A DNA stretch of 64,000 nucleotides from Hominilimicola fabiformis. Lineage in GTDB: Bacteria; Bacillota; Clostridia; UBA1381. Both the position numbers and the translations under genes were made by a program. This document shows positions 8,732-18,246 of this stretch, piece by piece; the stretch's first letter is position 1; each line of letters begins with the position of its first letter. The notes beneath the pieces are model-generated. The model saw nothing but the letters and a program-made list of their open reading frames with translations. It was not told the origin of the DNA and did not search any database. The stretch lies in the NCBI RefSeq assembly GCF_020687385.1, contig NZ_JAJEQM010000017.1, positions 1 through 64,000 on the forward strand, written 5' to 3'.

Positions 8732-9043
8732 ATGTACGCAGTAATCGTAACAGGCGGCAAACAGTACAAGGTTAGCGAAGGTGATACACTTTTCGTTGAA
8801 AAAATCGAAGCTGAAGAAGGTTCAGCAGTAACATTTGATCAGGTACTTATGGTCGGTGAAGGTGAAGATGTAAAGGTTGGTGCTCCTACAGTAGCAGGTG
8901 CAACAGTTGAAGCTAATATCGTAAAGAACGGTAAAGCTAAGAAGATTTACGTTTTCAAGATGAAGAGAAAGAAGAACGAGCGTAAGAAGAAGGGTCACAG
9001 ACAACCTTTCACAAAGGTAGAAATCACAAAGATTAATGCCTAA
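8732..9043 (+). CDS. rplU: 50S ribosomal protein L21
   Basis: L21 of 103 residues: [18 protein letters not shown] at the N-terminus, '[21 protein letters not shown]' in pieces, and 'FTKVEITKI' at the C-terminus. The ATG at 8732 lies 8 bases after AGGAGG; an in-frame GTG at 8723 is rejected because it overlaps the Shine-Dalgarno site. It binds 23S rRNA in the large subunit. rpmA follows after 39 bases. The prp/ysxB protease gene that commonly lies between rplU and rpmA in Firmicutes is absent. Confidence 0.97.
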   Translation: MYAVIVTGGKQYKVSEGDTLFVEKIEAEEGSAVTFDQVLMVGEGEDVKVGAPTVAGATVEANIVKNGKAKKIYVFKMKRKKNERKKKGHRQPFTKVEITKINA

Positions 9044-9082
9044 TTACGCATGATAAGACATTAAGATAGCGAGGTGTTTTAA

Positions 9083-9337
9083 ATGGCTCATAAGAAAGGT
9101 ATGGGTAGTACAAAAAACGGTCGTGACAGTGAGTCTAAAAGACTAGGTGCAAAGAGAGCAGACGGTCAGTTCGTTCTTGCAGGCAACATTCTTGTTAGAC
9201 AAAGAGGAACAAAGATTCATCCCGGTAACAATGTTGGTATCGGTAGCGATGATACATTGTTCGCACTAATCGACGGTAAGGTTAAGTTTGAAAGAAAAGG
9301 CAGAGATAAGACACAGTGCAGTGTTTATGCTGACTAA
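9083..9337 (+). CDS. rpmA: 50S ribosomal protein L27
   Basis: L27 of 84 residues, starting directly with '[19 protein letters not shown]'. Many Firmicutes make L27 with a short N-terminal extension that ends in a conserved FxxxFA motif and is removed by the protease Prp. Here there is no extension, and the prp gene is also missing from its usual position. This agrees with a non-processed L27. An AGCGAGGTG ribosome binding site precedes the ATG. Confidence 0.97.
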   Translation: MAHKKGMGSTKNGRDSESKRLGAKRADGQFVLAGNILVRQRGTKIHPGNNVGIGSDDTLFALIDGKVKFERKGRDKTQCSVYAD

Positions 9338-9352
9338 TTTTTGAATAACCGG

Positions 9353-9393
9353 GTCGTTTCGAAATGGTTACACATTTCGGAACGACTTTTTTT
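9353..9393 (+). terminator. Terminator after rpmA
   Basis: A 14-base stem (9353-9366 with 9373-9386) containing one T-G pair and a 6-base loop, followed by seven T. Confidence 0.92.
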
Positions 9394-9496
9394 GTTGCAC
9401 GAAATTAAAAATTTAAAAATGATTTTCTGGCATATAAAATATAATGATTTAAGTTGTTAAAAATTAAACTTTTCAGAATGGCTTTTGTTGTATAAA

Positions 9497-9532
9497 ATAA
9501 AAAATACCGTTGCCTTTTGGCAACGGTATTTT
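9497..9532 (-). terminator. Terminator of the GH43 gene
   Basis: A perfect 14-bp stem (9501-9514 with 9519-9532) and a 4-base loop, just after the stop of the minus-strand gene. It reads into TTATTTTATA on that strand. Confidence 0.9.
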
Positions 9533-9542
9533 GTGTTTTTAA

Positions 9543-12500
9543 TTATTTGTTTGTAACTGAAAATGAGCAATTTGCGGTATTTGAACCGTCTGTAAGTGTG
9601 ATATTATCACCTGATACGGTGATGAAATATCCCGGCGTTGAAACGCTTTCAAATGAAATTTTACCGACTGTACCGTCGATAGCCTCAACTGTTTTAAATG
9701 TCATTTTCTTTGCTAAAGCAGTGCTTGTTGTATCTTGTTGTGTTAAAACTACATTTGTGCCGTCAACACATAGATACAATCCCGGTTTATAAACAGCTTG
9801 GATTGAAACGTAATTTTCGTTTGTGCTGTCTGATTTCCCTTTTTCTATTTCCCATTGAGTTGTCTTTAAATCAGCACCGTCGGCAGTAACTGTAAGTTGC
9901 TTTTTAAGCGGATAACTTGCATCGTCTGACGGATTGCTGAATGCTGTGTAACCAAGATATTTGTTGTCAGCGGTTGTTATAAATGAGGCAGTACCTGTCA
10001 AACCTGTTGAAGTTTCATCAATATACGGAACAGTACCGTCCTCGTTAAATGTCATTTCACTAACGCAGACACTTCTTCTGAAACCGCTGCCCCAAACAAG
10101 AGAGCCGTTGTGATAGATAAAGTATGTTTTACCTTTGAAATCTATAACAGATGGGTGGTTTGTGTTTGAAGTAGACGTCGGCTCCATTATAATGCCGCCC
10201 CATGTCCAAGGTCCGTACATTGAATCTGATGTTGCGTAACCCATTTGCTCACGCCAACCGAAAGCACCGAACAAATAATATTTACCTGTGTAATTTCCGT
10301 CTGCATCTTGCTGACGATAAATCCAAGGAGCCTCTGTAAATCCGAGACCGTCTTGAAGTCCTGTAAATTCTTGTTGAAGTACGTCTTTACCCATTGTGAT
10401 AGAACCGTCATTGTCTAAATCTTTTACGGAAATCATATCATCATTAAGTTCGCATACATAGAATATTCCGTTACCCCAAGCAAGATAACGATGTTCAACG
10501 CCGTCAACTGTTTCTACCCAAACAGTTGGGTCAATATCGTTCCAGTTGCTTGATTGCGGTTCTGTTAATGTACCCTTAACAAGCGGTGTGCCGATGTCTT
10601 TAAACGGACCTGTAGGGGAGTCAGATACTGCAACACCGATTGAATGCTTACCGCTTGAAGTTTTATCCCAAGTACAGAAGTACAAATAATACTTACCGTT
10701 GTGCTTGATAACTTGACTTGCCCAGGCTGATGTATCGTTTGATCTCCAAGAAATATCTTTAGCACTCATAACCGAGCCTTTATATTCCCAGTTTTCCATA
10801 TCCTTTGAAGTGTAACATACCCATTCAGGCATTACATAGCTGTCACCTGTTGATGTGTCGTGTCCTGCATACAGATAAACTGTATCGTCCTCAACATATG
10901 CGGCAGGGTCGCCTGCGTATAGAGTTTTGCCGTCTGCGTCAAATCCAAGTATCGGATTGCCGTTTGTGCTTTTTGTAATTGTAGTCGGAGTTGTTTCAAT
11001 TCTGTTTACTGTTTTTGTTGACTGTGAAACCGCATTGCTCTTTTTTGCAAAGCTTGCAACGCTGTTTTGGTCAGTACCTGTCATTATAATTGCAGATTCT
11101 CTCTTATCTTTATCGTAACCTGTCATAACAAACAACTTCATTGTATCGCCTGACTGATAGAATTCGTAATTGTCATTGTTGCCGTCTGCGTCAAAGTTTA
11201 GTGTTACAGTATGGTCATTGTCGTAATCCCAAGTGCCGATACCGTTACCGATTGTACCGTCCGGTTGGAGAATAATTTGGCTTGAATGTACAGGCAAGTC
11301 GCTATTTTCACGTGCTCCGTAATAATTGGTTTCTTTATTATCCGGTTTACTTACATCGGTAACACCGTCAGCCATAATTGTATGACCTACACTTGATAAA
11401 TCCCAAGTACCGTAAATCATTTCCTTTGGAATTTTTTGCTCTTTTTCACCTGCGTATACAAGAGGTGAGATTACCGGCCAACCGTCCTCAGTCCAAAGAA
11501 TTTTCTTGACTTGAAGATAAGCAAATGCATTGGCTACCTTACGGCAGTGCTGAACAAGATACCATTGACCGTCATCGTCTTGAAATACACTGTTGTGACC
11601 GCTGCCGACATATTCGATACCGTCACCAAGCCGGAATGAACCTGACATCTTGTAACCCCAAAGTTCATCAAGCGAACCGCCTTCTTTAACCTGATCTGAA
11701 TATGTTGCACCGACAGGTCTGTTTTTCTGGTCAAGAAGTTGTTTATGAGGATCTTTATTCGAAAGAATAGTACTGAAAGTCTTATCTGTTCTTGCAACTC
11801 TTAAGTTGTAGTTAGTGCCTAAATATCCGTATGAAGTGAACATATATCTGTAACCTGTATCTTTATTATATACAGTATACGGACCTTCCGGACCTACGAC
11901 ACCACTTGGAGTTGAGAATAATCTCGTACCGAATTTTTGACTGCTTGAAAGGATTGTTTCGTCAGAAGTATAGTCGATGCCTTTTACAAGACCGGTATCA
12001 GTATCAAGTTCAGCTATGTGAATACCTTTCCAGAACGAACCCCAAATAAAGTAGGTCTTGCCGTCTGTATCTGTAAAGATGTTTGCATCAATACAGTTAG
12101 TATTGTAATTGTTGTTTTCCTTACTTGCGATTACGACACCTGCGTCAATATATTCATCGTCCCATAGTCCCGGTGACTTAGCTTTTATAAGGCTGATGAC
12201 TGAGTTTCTGCCACCAAAACCGCATGATGTTGAAAGATAGAACCAATACGGATATTCGTCACCCTCTTTATAGTATAAATCGGGTGCCCAATAAGTAGTG
12301 TTGACTGTTGGATATATAATTTTTCCATTTTTATCTGTTTGCTGGTAGTTATCATCAATAAACTTTTTAGCCTTTTCCGGAACTGTTATTTCACTTCTAT
12401 AATCGTGCTTTTCCCAATTAATCAAGTCATCCGATTCAAATACAAGATTGTGAGTTGAATAAGCATAATAACGGTGCGAAACAGGGTCTTTGAATATTGT

Positions 12501-13928
12501 TGGGTCGTGAGCTTCTTCTGTTGTGTCTGCGCTGTCGGCAGGTGTTGCGTCAGGGAACTCAACACTTGCGGTAGGCAAGTAACCTGCTTCGTAAGTTGCA
12601 GTCTTGTCATCAGCTGTGCTTGATACAAGAACTTTATAATATGAAACATTACTGTCACCTGTTATGTAATCTGTAAAATCGTAACTGTCCATAATACCGA
12701 GTGTTACAGAATCAAGCGTCTGTACAGCATCGGACTGCTTTCCGTCTTTGTCAAAAGGAACAATTTGTAATGAAACAGACTGCTCCGACGGAGTGTAGTT
12801 TGTAACGCTTGTTTTCACTTTTACTTTATCGCCTGTACGGATTTGGAATGCTTTGTTGTCACTTAACGGTTGTAAGCCGTCTATTGAGTTCCATACGAAC
12901 ACTTTTACAGTGTCATTTTCGTTTTTCTTTATATTTTCAAAAGTAACTGTTTTGTCTGATGTTACATCTGATTTACTCTTTTTTGCTGCATTTGTAAGAA
13001 CACCGTTTGAGTATGAAGCCGCAATTATTTCGTATTTGTCCTCTGAAGGTGACGGAACTGAAACAGTAACGTTATTGCCACTCTCTGTAACACTGTAATT
13101 TGTGTAGAATTGAGTGTTAATATCAAGACAATTCTTTTCTTTTACAGTTTCCTCTTGCTCTCTTTGTATAGCTTTTGCGGCGAGCTGATTAATTTCGGTT
13201 TCGTTCAATGCTCTGCCGTATACTTTGAAATCATCAATCATACCCGAAAAACCTTCAAATTTGCCAGTTTTGTCATCATACCAATTACCGTGACCAATCC
13301 AAGTAGAAGCGTCGGCGGTAAACTGTGACTTAATGTCAACTGCCGCAGTGTCTGAGGCTAATAGTTTACCGTTTACATATACCTTTGTACCGTCAGCGGT
13401 AAATACTGCTGTGACGTATTGCCAGTCACCGCTTGCGTTTGCATTAACGCTGCTCAGACGTGTTCCACTGTTGTTGTAACGCTCAACGGTATAGCCTGAA
13501 GATGAGGCAAGCATACCTAAATACTTTTCATAATTAAAGTTTTGCTTATCACTTACAGGTGTTGTCATAAACGCCCATCTGCTTGACGGTTTAATCCAAA
13601 AAGAAAATGTTGCGGCATCTTTGCCGTTTAAAAGACCTTTTGGAAGTTCAAGATAATTGCCTGCTGCGTCTGTTGAAATGCTTAATGCTTTGCTTGAACC
13701 GTCATAGTTGTTAACATAGCTTACACTGCCGTGTTCCATAACGGTACCGCCGACCGTTGCATTGAATGAGCCGGAGGAAGTGCCTGTTTCATCAAACGTG
13801 ATGTCCATAAGCAGACCGTCCGTAGGCAGTGCGTCATCAGCCAATGCGGTGTGAGGTATGGCAAGTGCCGAACACAACATAGATGCTGAAATAACACCGC
13901 TTAAGACTTTTTTCAGTGTTTTGTTCAT
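9543..13928 (-). CDS. Secreted bimodular GH43 arabinan-degrading enzyme (LamG-GH43-GH43-CBM)
   Basis: A 1461-residue exported enzyme. Residues 1-30 form a signal peptide ending 'TALA'. Residues about 35-250 form a LamG/concanavalin-like domain (ending 'YGRALNETEINQLA'). Residues 265-455 look like beta-sandwich linker domains. The first GH43 domain spans about 465-800, with putative catalytic Asp in 'EEAHDPTIF' (~471), Asp in 'CIDANIF' (~613) and Glu in 'VGPEGPY' (~679). Near 838-960 lies the 'YGTWDLSS' lipocalin-like domain typical of endo-1,5-alpha-L-arabinanases. The second GH43 domain spans about 1000-1300, with Asp in 'YAGDPAAY', Asp in 'NDIDPTVW' (~1132) and Glu in 'FTEAPWIY' (~1199). 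The last 150 residues resemble an AbfB/CBM42-type arabinose-binding beta-trefoil. The likely substrates are pectic arabinan and arabinosyl side chains. The ribosome binding site is AAGGAGAGAG. Confidence 0.88.
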   Translation of the reverse strand: MNKTLKKVLSGVISASMLCSALAIPHTALADDALPTDGLLMDITFDETGTSSGSFNATVGGTVMEHGSVSYVNNYDGSSKALSISTDAAGNYLELPKGLLNGKDAATFSFWIKPSSRWAFMTTPVSDKQNFNYEKYLGMLASSSGYTVERYNNSGTRLSSVNANASGDWQYVTAVFTADGTKVYVNGKLLASDTAAVDIKSQFTADASTWIGHGNWYDDKTGKFEGFSGMIDDFKVYGRALNETEINQLAAKAIQREQEETVKEKNCLDINTQFYTNYSVTESGNNVTVSVPSPSEDKYEIIAASYSNGVLTNAAKKSKSDVTSDKTVTFENIKKNENDTVKVFVWNSIDGLQPLSDNKAFQIRTGDKVKVKTSVTNYTPSEQSVSLQIVPFDKDGKQSDAVQTLDSVTLGIMDSYDFTDYITGDSNVSYYKVLVSSTADDKTATYEAGYLPTASVEFPDATPADSADTTEEAHDPTIFKDPVSHRYYAYSTHNLVFESDDLINWEKHDYRSEITVPEKAKKFIDDNYQQTDKNGKIIYPTVNTTYWAPDLYYKEGDEYPYWFYLSTSCGFGGRNSVISLIKAKSPGLWDDEYIDAGVVIASKENNNYNTNCIDANIFTDTDGKTYFIWGSFWKGIHIAELDTDTGLVKGIDYTSDETILSSSQKFGTRLFSTPSGVVGPEGPYTVYNKDTGYRYMFTSYGYLGTNYNLRVARTDKTFSTILSNKDPHKQLLDQKNRPVGATYSDQVKEGGSLDELWGYKMSGSFRLGDGIEYVGSGHNSVFQDDDGQWYLVQHCRKVANAFAYLQVKKILWTEDGWPVISPLVYAGEKEQKIPKEMIYGTWDLSSVGHTIMADGVTDVSKPDNKETNYYGARENSDLPVHSSQIILQPDGTIGNGIGTWDYDNDHTVTLNFDADGNNDNYEFYQSGDTMKLFVMTGYDKDKRESAIIMTGTDQNSVASFAKKSNAVSQSTKTVNRIETTPTTITKSTNGNPILGFDADGKTLYAGDPAAYVEDDTVYLYAGHDTSTGDSYVMPEWVCYTSKDMENWEYKGSVMSAKDISWRSNDTSAWASQVIKHNGKYYLYFCTWDKTSSGKHSIGVAVSDSPTGPFKDIGTPLVKGTLTEPQSSNWNDIDPTVWVETVDGVEHRYLAWGNGIFYVCELNDDMISVKDLDNDGSITMGKDVLQQEFTGLQDGLGFTEAPWIYRQQDADGNYTGKYYLFGAFGWREQMGYATSDSMYGPWTWGGIIMEPTSTSNTNHPSVIDFKGKTYFIYHNGSLVWGSGFRRSVCVSEMTFNEDGTVPYIDETSTGLTGTASFITTADNKYLGYTAFSNPSDDASYPLKKQLTVTADGADLKTTQWEIEKGKSDSTNENYVSIQAVYKPGLYLCVDGTNVVLTQQDTTSTALAKKMTFKTVEAIDGTVGKISFESVSTPGYFITVSGDNITLTDGSNTANCSFSVTNK

Positions 13929-13965
13929 TGTATCTCTCTCCTTACGTATGTTTTTTAACTATATT

Positions 13966-13994
13966 ATTATACCAAAAAAAATTGGCGGTGTAAA
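13966..13994 (-). promoter_or_regulatory. Sigma-A promoter of the GH43 gene
   Basis: On the minus strand, TTTACA (13989-13994) and TATAAT (13966-13971) with a 17-base spacer, about 38 bases before the start codon. No operator-like repeat was noted. Confidence 0.8.
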
Positions 13995-14072
13995 TAATAT
14001 AAGAAGATAAGCACAATAAATTGGTGATAAAACACTGATTTTTTGAATAATATTGAATTGGAGGTGGGACGT

Positions 14073-14666
14073 GTGAAATTAAACGACATTGTAGCCGACG
14101 AAAAACACGGTAACGGACTTTTGGGATTGCTTATTTTTTTGCTTGTTGTCGGTGTGACGGTAGGGAGTGTGTATTTGGCGAAAAACAGCGGCGATATGGG
14201 AGAGGGGATAAAAAATTATATAGGCAGTTTTTGTACGGCTGTAAGCGAAAATAAGAACAGTATGACTGTTTTTAAAAATTCGTTACAAGCTAATCTTATC
14301 AGTGTCGGAATTATATTTTTAATGGGATTTTTGCGATTCGGTTTTATTGTAACGGGAGCGATTATTGTAAGGAAAGGGTTTATAATAGGTTTTACAACCG
14401 CGTCATTTATTAAATTCTATGGAGCAAAAGGTATGCTTGTTATGCTTTCAACAATGCCGACAATACTTATAACAATACCGACATTACTGCTTTTTTCGGC
14501 TGTAAGCATTAAATATTCACTTAATTCCGAAAGAAAATCAAAAAAAATAATTTTTTCGTATATATTTTTTATGATAATAATAATTTCTATATTTTGTGTT
14601 GCGTCATTGTCGGAGGGATACTTGACCACAACATTTATGAGCTGGGTTTCGCCGAAATTAAGCTAA
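14073..14666 (+). CDS. spoIIM: Stage II sporulation protein M
   Basis: A membrane protein of 197 residues with about five hydrophobic helices. It matches SpoIIM, which with SpoIID and SpoIIP drives peptidoglycan remodelling during engulfment. Recognisable text is 'SLQANLISVGIIFLMGFLRFG', split by helices, and the final 'TFMSWVSPKLS'. I placed the start at a GTG 7 bases after GGAGGT; an upstream TTG at 14043 has no ribosome binding site. xerD follows, an arrangement also seen in Bacillus relatives. Confidence 0.88.
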   Translation: MKLNDIVADEKHGNGLLGLLIFLLVVGVTVGSVYLAKNSGDMGEGIKNYIGSFCTAVSENKNSMTVFKNSLQANLISVGIIFLMGFLRFGFIVTGAIIVRKGFIIGFTTASFIKFYGAKGMLVMLSTMPTILITIPTLLLFSAVSIKYSLNSERKSKKIIFSYIFFMIIIISIFCVASLSEGYLTTTFMSWVSPKLS

Positions 14667-14703
14667 AACGCTGAAAATGGCATAAAAACAAGAAAAATAG
14701 GGG

Positions 14704-14731
14704 TTTACAAATTAAAAAAATGTGGTATAAT
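14704..14731 (+). promoter_or_regulatory. Promoter of xerD
   Basis: TTTACA (14704-14709), 16-base spacer, TATAAT (14726-14731), 77 bases before the xerD start. Confidence 0.65.
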
Positions 14732-14808
14732 TATAATCACATTGAAATATAAATGAAATATTTTTGAAATATACGTAAAGAAACAGTAAACTCGGAGGAA
14801 TGAACAAA

Positions 14809-15693
14809 ATGAATACCTACGTTAAGGAATACACAAGTTTTATGACAGATATACGCCATAAATCGCTAAACACAGTTGAATCATATAAGCGTGATGTTAC
14901 ACAATATATTTCTTATCTTGACGGAACAGGCGTAACGGATATATCGTCTACAACAAAGACCACGGTATTGTCATATTTGCTTTATCTTCAAAAGGAGGGC
15001 AGAGCAAGCTCGACTGTTTCAAGGACACTTGCGTCACTTCGTTCGTATTATTTGTTTATGATGCAAAACGGTGTTGTAAAGTCAAATCCGACTTCTAATC
15101 TTGAGGCACCTCATGTGGAAAAGAAAATTCCGAAAATTTTATCAGGCGAAGAAGTTGAACTTCTTTTGGAACAGCCTAAAAACTGTGATAATAAGGGTAT
15201 ACGCGACAAGGCTATGCTTGAACTTTTGTACGCAACAGGTATAAGAGTGAGTGAACTTATCAATCTTGACGTAAGTGATGTTAATGTTCCTATGAGTTTT
15301 GTTCGTTGTAAGGGCGGAAAGAAAGAACGTATTATTCCTATGGGACATCAGGCAAAAGACGCACTTGAAAATTACATAAACAATGTCAGAAAATATATGG
15401 TTAAAGATGAAAACGAAACAGCGTTGTTCGTAAATTGCAGCGGTGCGCGTCTTTCAAGACAGGGTTTCTGGAAACTTATAAAATACTATCAGCATATCGC
15501 AGGTATTGAAACTGATATAACACCGCATACTTTACGTCATTCGTTTGCGGCACATCTTCTCGAAAACGGTGCTGATTTACATTCAATTCAAGAAATGATG
15601 GGACATGCCGATATTTCATCGACACAAGTTTATTCAAGAATGATGAACAGTAAAATTAAAGACGTATATGCAAAAGCACACCCGCGTGCATAA
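14809..15693 (+). CDS. xerD: Site-specific tyrosine recombinase XerD
   Basis: A 294-residue tyrosine recombinase that resolves chromosome dimers at dif with XerC. The N-terminal SAM-like domain covers residues 1-90. The catalytic domain has Arg in 'ATGIRVSEL', Lys in 'CKGGKKER', 'HTLRHSFAAHLLENGADL' (His and Arg), His in 'EMMGHADISSTQVY', and the nucleophile Tyr in that last motif. The start at 14809 is 10 bases after GGAGG; the ATG at 14800 is too close. Nothing suggests a mobile element: it sits among core genes with spoIIM. Confidence 0.92.
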   Translation: MNTYVKEYTSFMTDIRHKSLNTVESYKRDVTQYISYLDGTGVTDISSTTKTTVLSYLLYLQKEGRASSTVSRTLASLRSYYLFMMQNGVVKSNPTSNLEAPHVEKKIPKILSGEEVELLLEQPKNCDNKGIRDKAMLELLYATGIRVSELINLDVSDVNVPMSFVRCKGGKKERIIPMGHQAKDALENYINNVRKYMVKDENETALFVNCSGARLSRQGFWKLIKYYQHIAGIETDITPHTLRHSFAAHLLENGADLHSIQEMMGHADISSTQVYSRMMNSKIKDVYAKAHPRA

Positions 15694-15694
15694 G

Positions 15695-15732
15695 AAAAAA
15701 TATGCCTTACACTTGTAGGGTATATTTTTTTT
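15695..15732 (+). terminator. Terminator after xerD
   Basis: A long imperfect stem, 15695-15711 with 15714-15730, containing two G-T pairs and ending in a run of T. Confidence 0.75.
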
Positions 15733-15765
15733 GAATAATTAATAATTCATTATATAAAATAACTA

Positions 15766-15795
15766 TTGACACAAACGGCGGTGTAATGATATATT
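15766..15795 (+). promoter_or_regulatory. Promoter of obg
   Basis: TTGACA (15766-15771), 18-base spacer, TATATT (15790-15795), 50 bases before the ATG. Confidence 0.7.
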
Positions 15796-15845
15796 ATAAG
15801 TTGGAAAAAATATATAATTGTTAATAATCGAAACGGAGAATAAAT

Positions 15846-17126
15846 ATGTTTATAGATAAGGCTAAAATTTTTATAAAGGCCGGTAAGGGCGGTAACGGTG
15901 CAATATCTTTTCATCGTGAAAAGTATGTTGCGGCAGGCGGTCCTGACGGCGGTGACGGCGGCAAAGGCGGTAATGTTATATTCAAGGTTGAGCTTGGTAT
16001 GACTACTCTTATGGATTTCAGATATAAGAGAAAGTATGTCGCTCAAAACGGTATGGACGGTTCGGGTAAACGTCAAAAAGGTAAAAAGGGCGAAGATATA
16101 ATAATCAAAGTACCGCAAGGTACAATCGTTCGTGACGCGGAAAGTAATCGCTTGATTGCCGATTTATCCGATCCCGATAAAGAGGTTGTTCTTGCAAGAG
16201 GCGGTAACGGCGGTTGGGGTAATGCTCATTTTGCTACGGCGATAAGACAAACTCCGAACTTTGCGAAAAATGGACAAACAGGCGATGAACGTGAAATTGT
16301 ACTTGAATTGAAGCTTTTGGCTGACGTCGGACTTGTAGGTTTTCCTAATGTCGGTAAGTCTACATTGCTTTCAATGACGACAAAAGCAGATCCGAAAATT
16401 GCAAATTATCACTTTACAACGCTTGAGCCGAATTTGGGTGTAGTCGATCTTGGCGACCACAGAAGTTTTGTACTTGCCGATATTCCGGGAATTATAGAAG
16501 GTGCAAGTGAGGGTGTAGGTCTTGGACACGCATTTTTAAGACATATTGAGCGTACAAGAATATTAATTCACGTTGTTGATGTTTCTGGAATTGAGGGAAG
16601 AAATCCGATAGAAGATTTTGATATTATCAATTCGGAACTTTCAAAATACGATTTGGAATTGGAATCAAGACCGCAGATTGTTGCGGCAAATAAAACAGAC
16701 ATAATTCAAGATATGGACGAATACAACGCATTTCTTGAAGAAATGAAAAACAGAGGTATAGAAGTATTTGAAATTTCTGCCGCTACAAATAAAGGTGTTG
16801 CGGAACTTATGAATAAAACTTACGAGGAACTTTCAAAATTACCTCCGATAGCTATATTCGAGCCTGAAATGGATATTAACGAAGAAGAATACATTACGGA
16901 TGACGAAAAAGGCTATGAAATTAAACGCGAAAACGAAAAATACGTTATATCGGGTTCATGGATTGAGGCTGTCGGCGGCAGTGTAAACTTCTCCGACCAA
17001 GAGTCATTACAGTATTTCCAACGTGCATTGCTTAAACGCGGTGTTATTGAGGACTTAATCAATATGGGAATAAAAGAGGGAGAAATTGTTCAAATCGGTG
17101 ATTTGGAATTTGAATTTGTATTCTAA
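15846..17126 (+). CDS. obg: GTPase Obg
   Basis: A 426-residue Obg/CgtA GTPase acting in 50S subunit assembly and in stress and sporulation control. Residues 1-158 form the glycine-rich Obg fold (KAGKGGNGAISFHREKYV, GGDGGKGGNV). Residues about 159-335 are the G domain: G1 'GFPNVGKST' near 164, 'TTLEPNLG', G3 'DIPGIIEGA', G4 'NKTD'. Residues 345-426 are the OCT domain. In many Firmicutes obg lies directly after rplU-rpmA. Here the two are about 6.5 kb apart, with the GH43 gene, spoIIM and xerD between them. Confidence 0.96.
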   Translation: MFIDKAKIFIKAGKGGNGAISFHREKYVAAGGPDGGDGGKGGNVIFKVELGMTTLMDFRYKRKYVAQNGMDGSGKRQKGKKGEDIIIKVPQGTIVRDAESNRLIADLSDPDKEVVLARGGNGGWGNAHFATAIRQTPNFAKNGQTGDEREIVLELKLLADVGLVGFPNVGKSTLLSMTTKADPKIANYHFTTLEPNLGVVDLGDHRSFVLADIPGIIEGASEGVGLGHAFLRHIERTRILIHVVDVSGIEGRNPIEDFDIINSELSKYDLELESRPQIVAANKTDIIQDMDEYNAFLEEMKNRGIEVFEISAATNKGVAELMNKTYEELSKLPPIAIFEPEMDINEEEYITDDEKGYEIKRENEKYVISGSWIEAVGGSVNFSDQESLQYFQRALLKRGVIEDLINMGIKEGEIVQIGDLEFEFVF

Positions 17127-17148
17127 AAAAATATATATCAGAGTTTGA

Positions 17149-17176
17149 GGGACACTAAAATTTAGTGTCCCTTTTA
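17149..17176 (+). terminator. Terminator of obg, partly inside the ylbJ coding end
   Basis: A near-perfect palindrome, GGGACACTAAA (17149-17159) with TTTAGTGTCCC (17161-17171), followed by TTTT. Its right arm encodes the last codons of the convergent ylbJ gene. Confidence 0.85.
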
Positions 17177-18246
17177 TATTCACTATTTTGTTTTAAATAA
17201 AGACCGAATGCACAAAATATACAGGCTATAACAACAATGATTGCGGTAACGGTTTCGATAGTCGATGAAATTGCAAACGAACGGCTCATAGACGGCTCAA
17301 ATACTGCTGTTGTTATAGGGTTAAATCTAAAGTATATGTACATATATAGTCCCGCTATAATTCCGTGCATGGCTTTACCGATTATATACGGTGCAAGCGA
17401 CAGATGAAATCTTGCAATTACAGCCATAACCTGTGCGTGTACACTGAGTCCCGCAAAGCCGACAACAACAGATGTAAATACCAATTTATCCATAATAGGA
17501 ATAGTCAATCCCGATATTTTTACTGTCCCCGTAACAAATTCCAAAAGCCCCGAAACAAGTGCGGACGTAACTCCGCCGACAGGCAAAATGTCAAGAAAAA
17601 GTCTGCTTATTACACTGAAAAAAAGTACCGCTCCGCAAACGGTCAATATATTTCTGATGCTGTTTTGAAGTGCGATATCGAATATTTCACCCATACTTCT
17701 TTCAGGTGTTGTCATTCTTGTAGGAGGGGCGGTGTGCTTGTTTCTGCCGTAAAATCTAAACAGAATACCGACCGTTAAAGCCGCAAGAATGTGTGCAACG
17801 TAAAGAGCGATACCGTATTTTATATTTGAATATATCGCAATACCGACAGAACCCAATATAAACAAAGGACCTGAATTGTTGCAGAAAGCAAGCAAGCGTT
17901 CAGCCTCTGTTTTTGAAATGTAATTGTTTGCATATAATTCACCGGCGGTAACAGCACCTAAAGGATAACCGCTTACAATACCGAGTATAAAGGCACTGCT
18001 CCCGACAGGACTTATCCGAAAAAGCGGATACATACAAAATTGAAATGCCTTTGCCAAAAGTTCGCAAAAGCCGGAATATATTAAAATTCCCGAACATATA
18101 AAAAACGGAAAAAGAGTCGGTACAATCATTTCAAGACATAAATCTATTGCGTCTGAGGCGTATCTTATCGCACTTGACGCATTTTTTATAAGCAGAACAA
18201 CCGCACCGACAGCAAACAAGTAAATCAGTATTTTCTTTATTTTCAC
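17155..18246 (-). CDS. ylbJ: Sporulation integral membrane protein YlbJ
   Basis: A 363-residue polytopic membrane protein with about eight helices, of the nucleoside-recognition/YlbJ family. The family 'SGYPLGA' motif lies near residue 90, followed by 'CNNSGPLFILGSVG' and 'FVTGTVKIS'. YlbJ is needed for spore cortex formation and heat-resistant spores in Bacillus. The start is GTG with GGAG 8 bases upstream. The gene stands alone on the minus strand, and its 3' end doubles as half of the obg terminator. Confidence 0.88.
   Translation of the reverse strand: MKIKKILIYLFAVGAVVLLIKNASSAIRYASDAIDLCLEMIVPTLFPFFICSGILIYSGFCELLAKAFQFCMYPLFRISPVGSSAFILGIVSGYPLGAVTAGELYANNYISKTEAERLLAFCNNSGPLFILGSVGIAIYSNIKYGIALYVAHILAALTVGILFRFYGRNKHTAPPTRMTTPERSMGEIFDIALQNSIRNILTVCGAVLFFSVISRLFLDILPVGGVTSALVSGLLEFVTGTVKISGLTIPIMDKLVFTSVVVGFAGLSVHAQVMAVIARFHLSLAPYIIGKAMHGIIAGLYMYIYFRFNPITTAVFEPSMSRSFAISSTIETVTAIIVVIACIFCAFGLYLKQNSEYKRDTKF

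Noticed and set aside
14809-15693. Integrase of a mobile element
   Set aside because: The protein is XerD-like, sits beside spoIIM among core genes, and no attachment repeats or cargo genes were seen.
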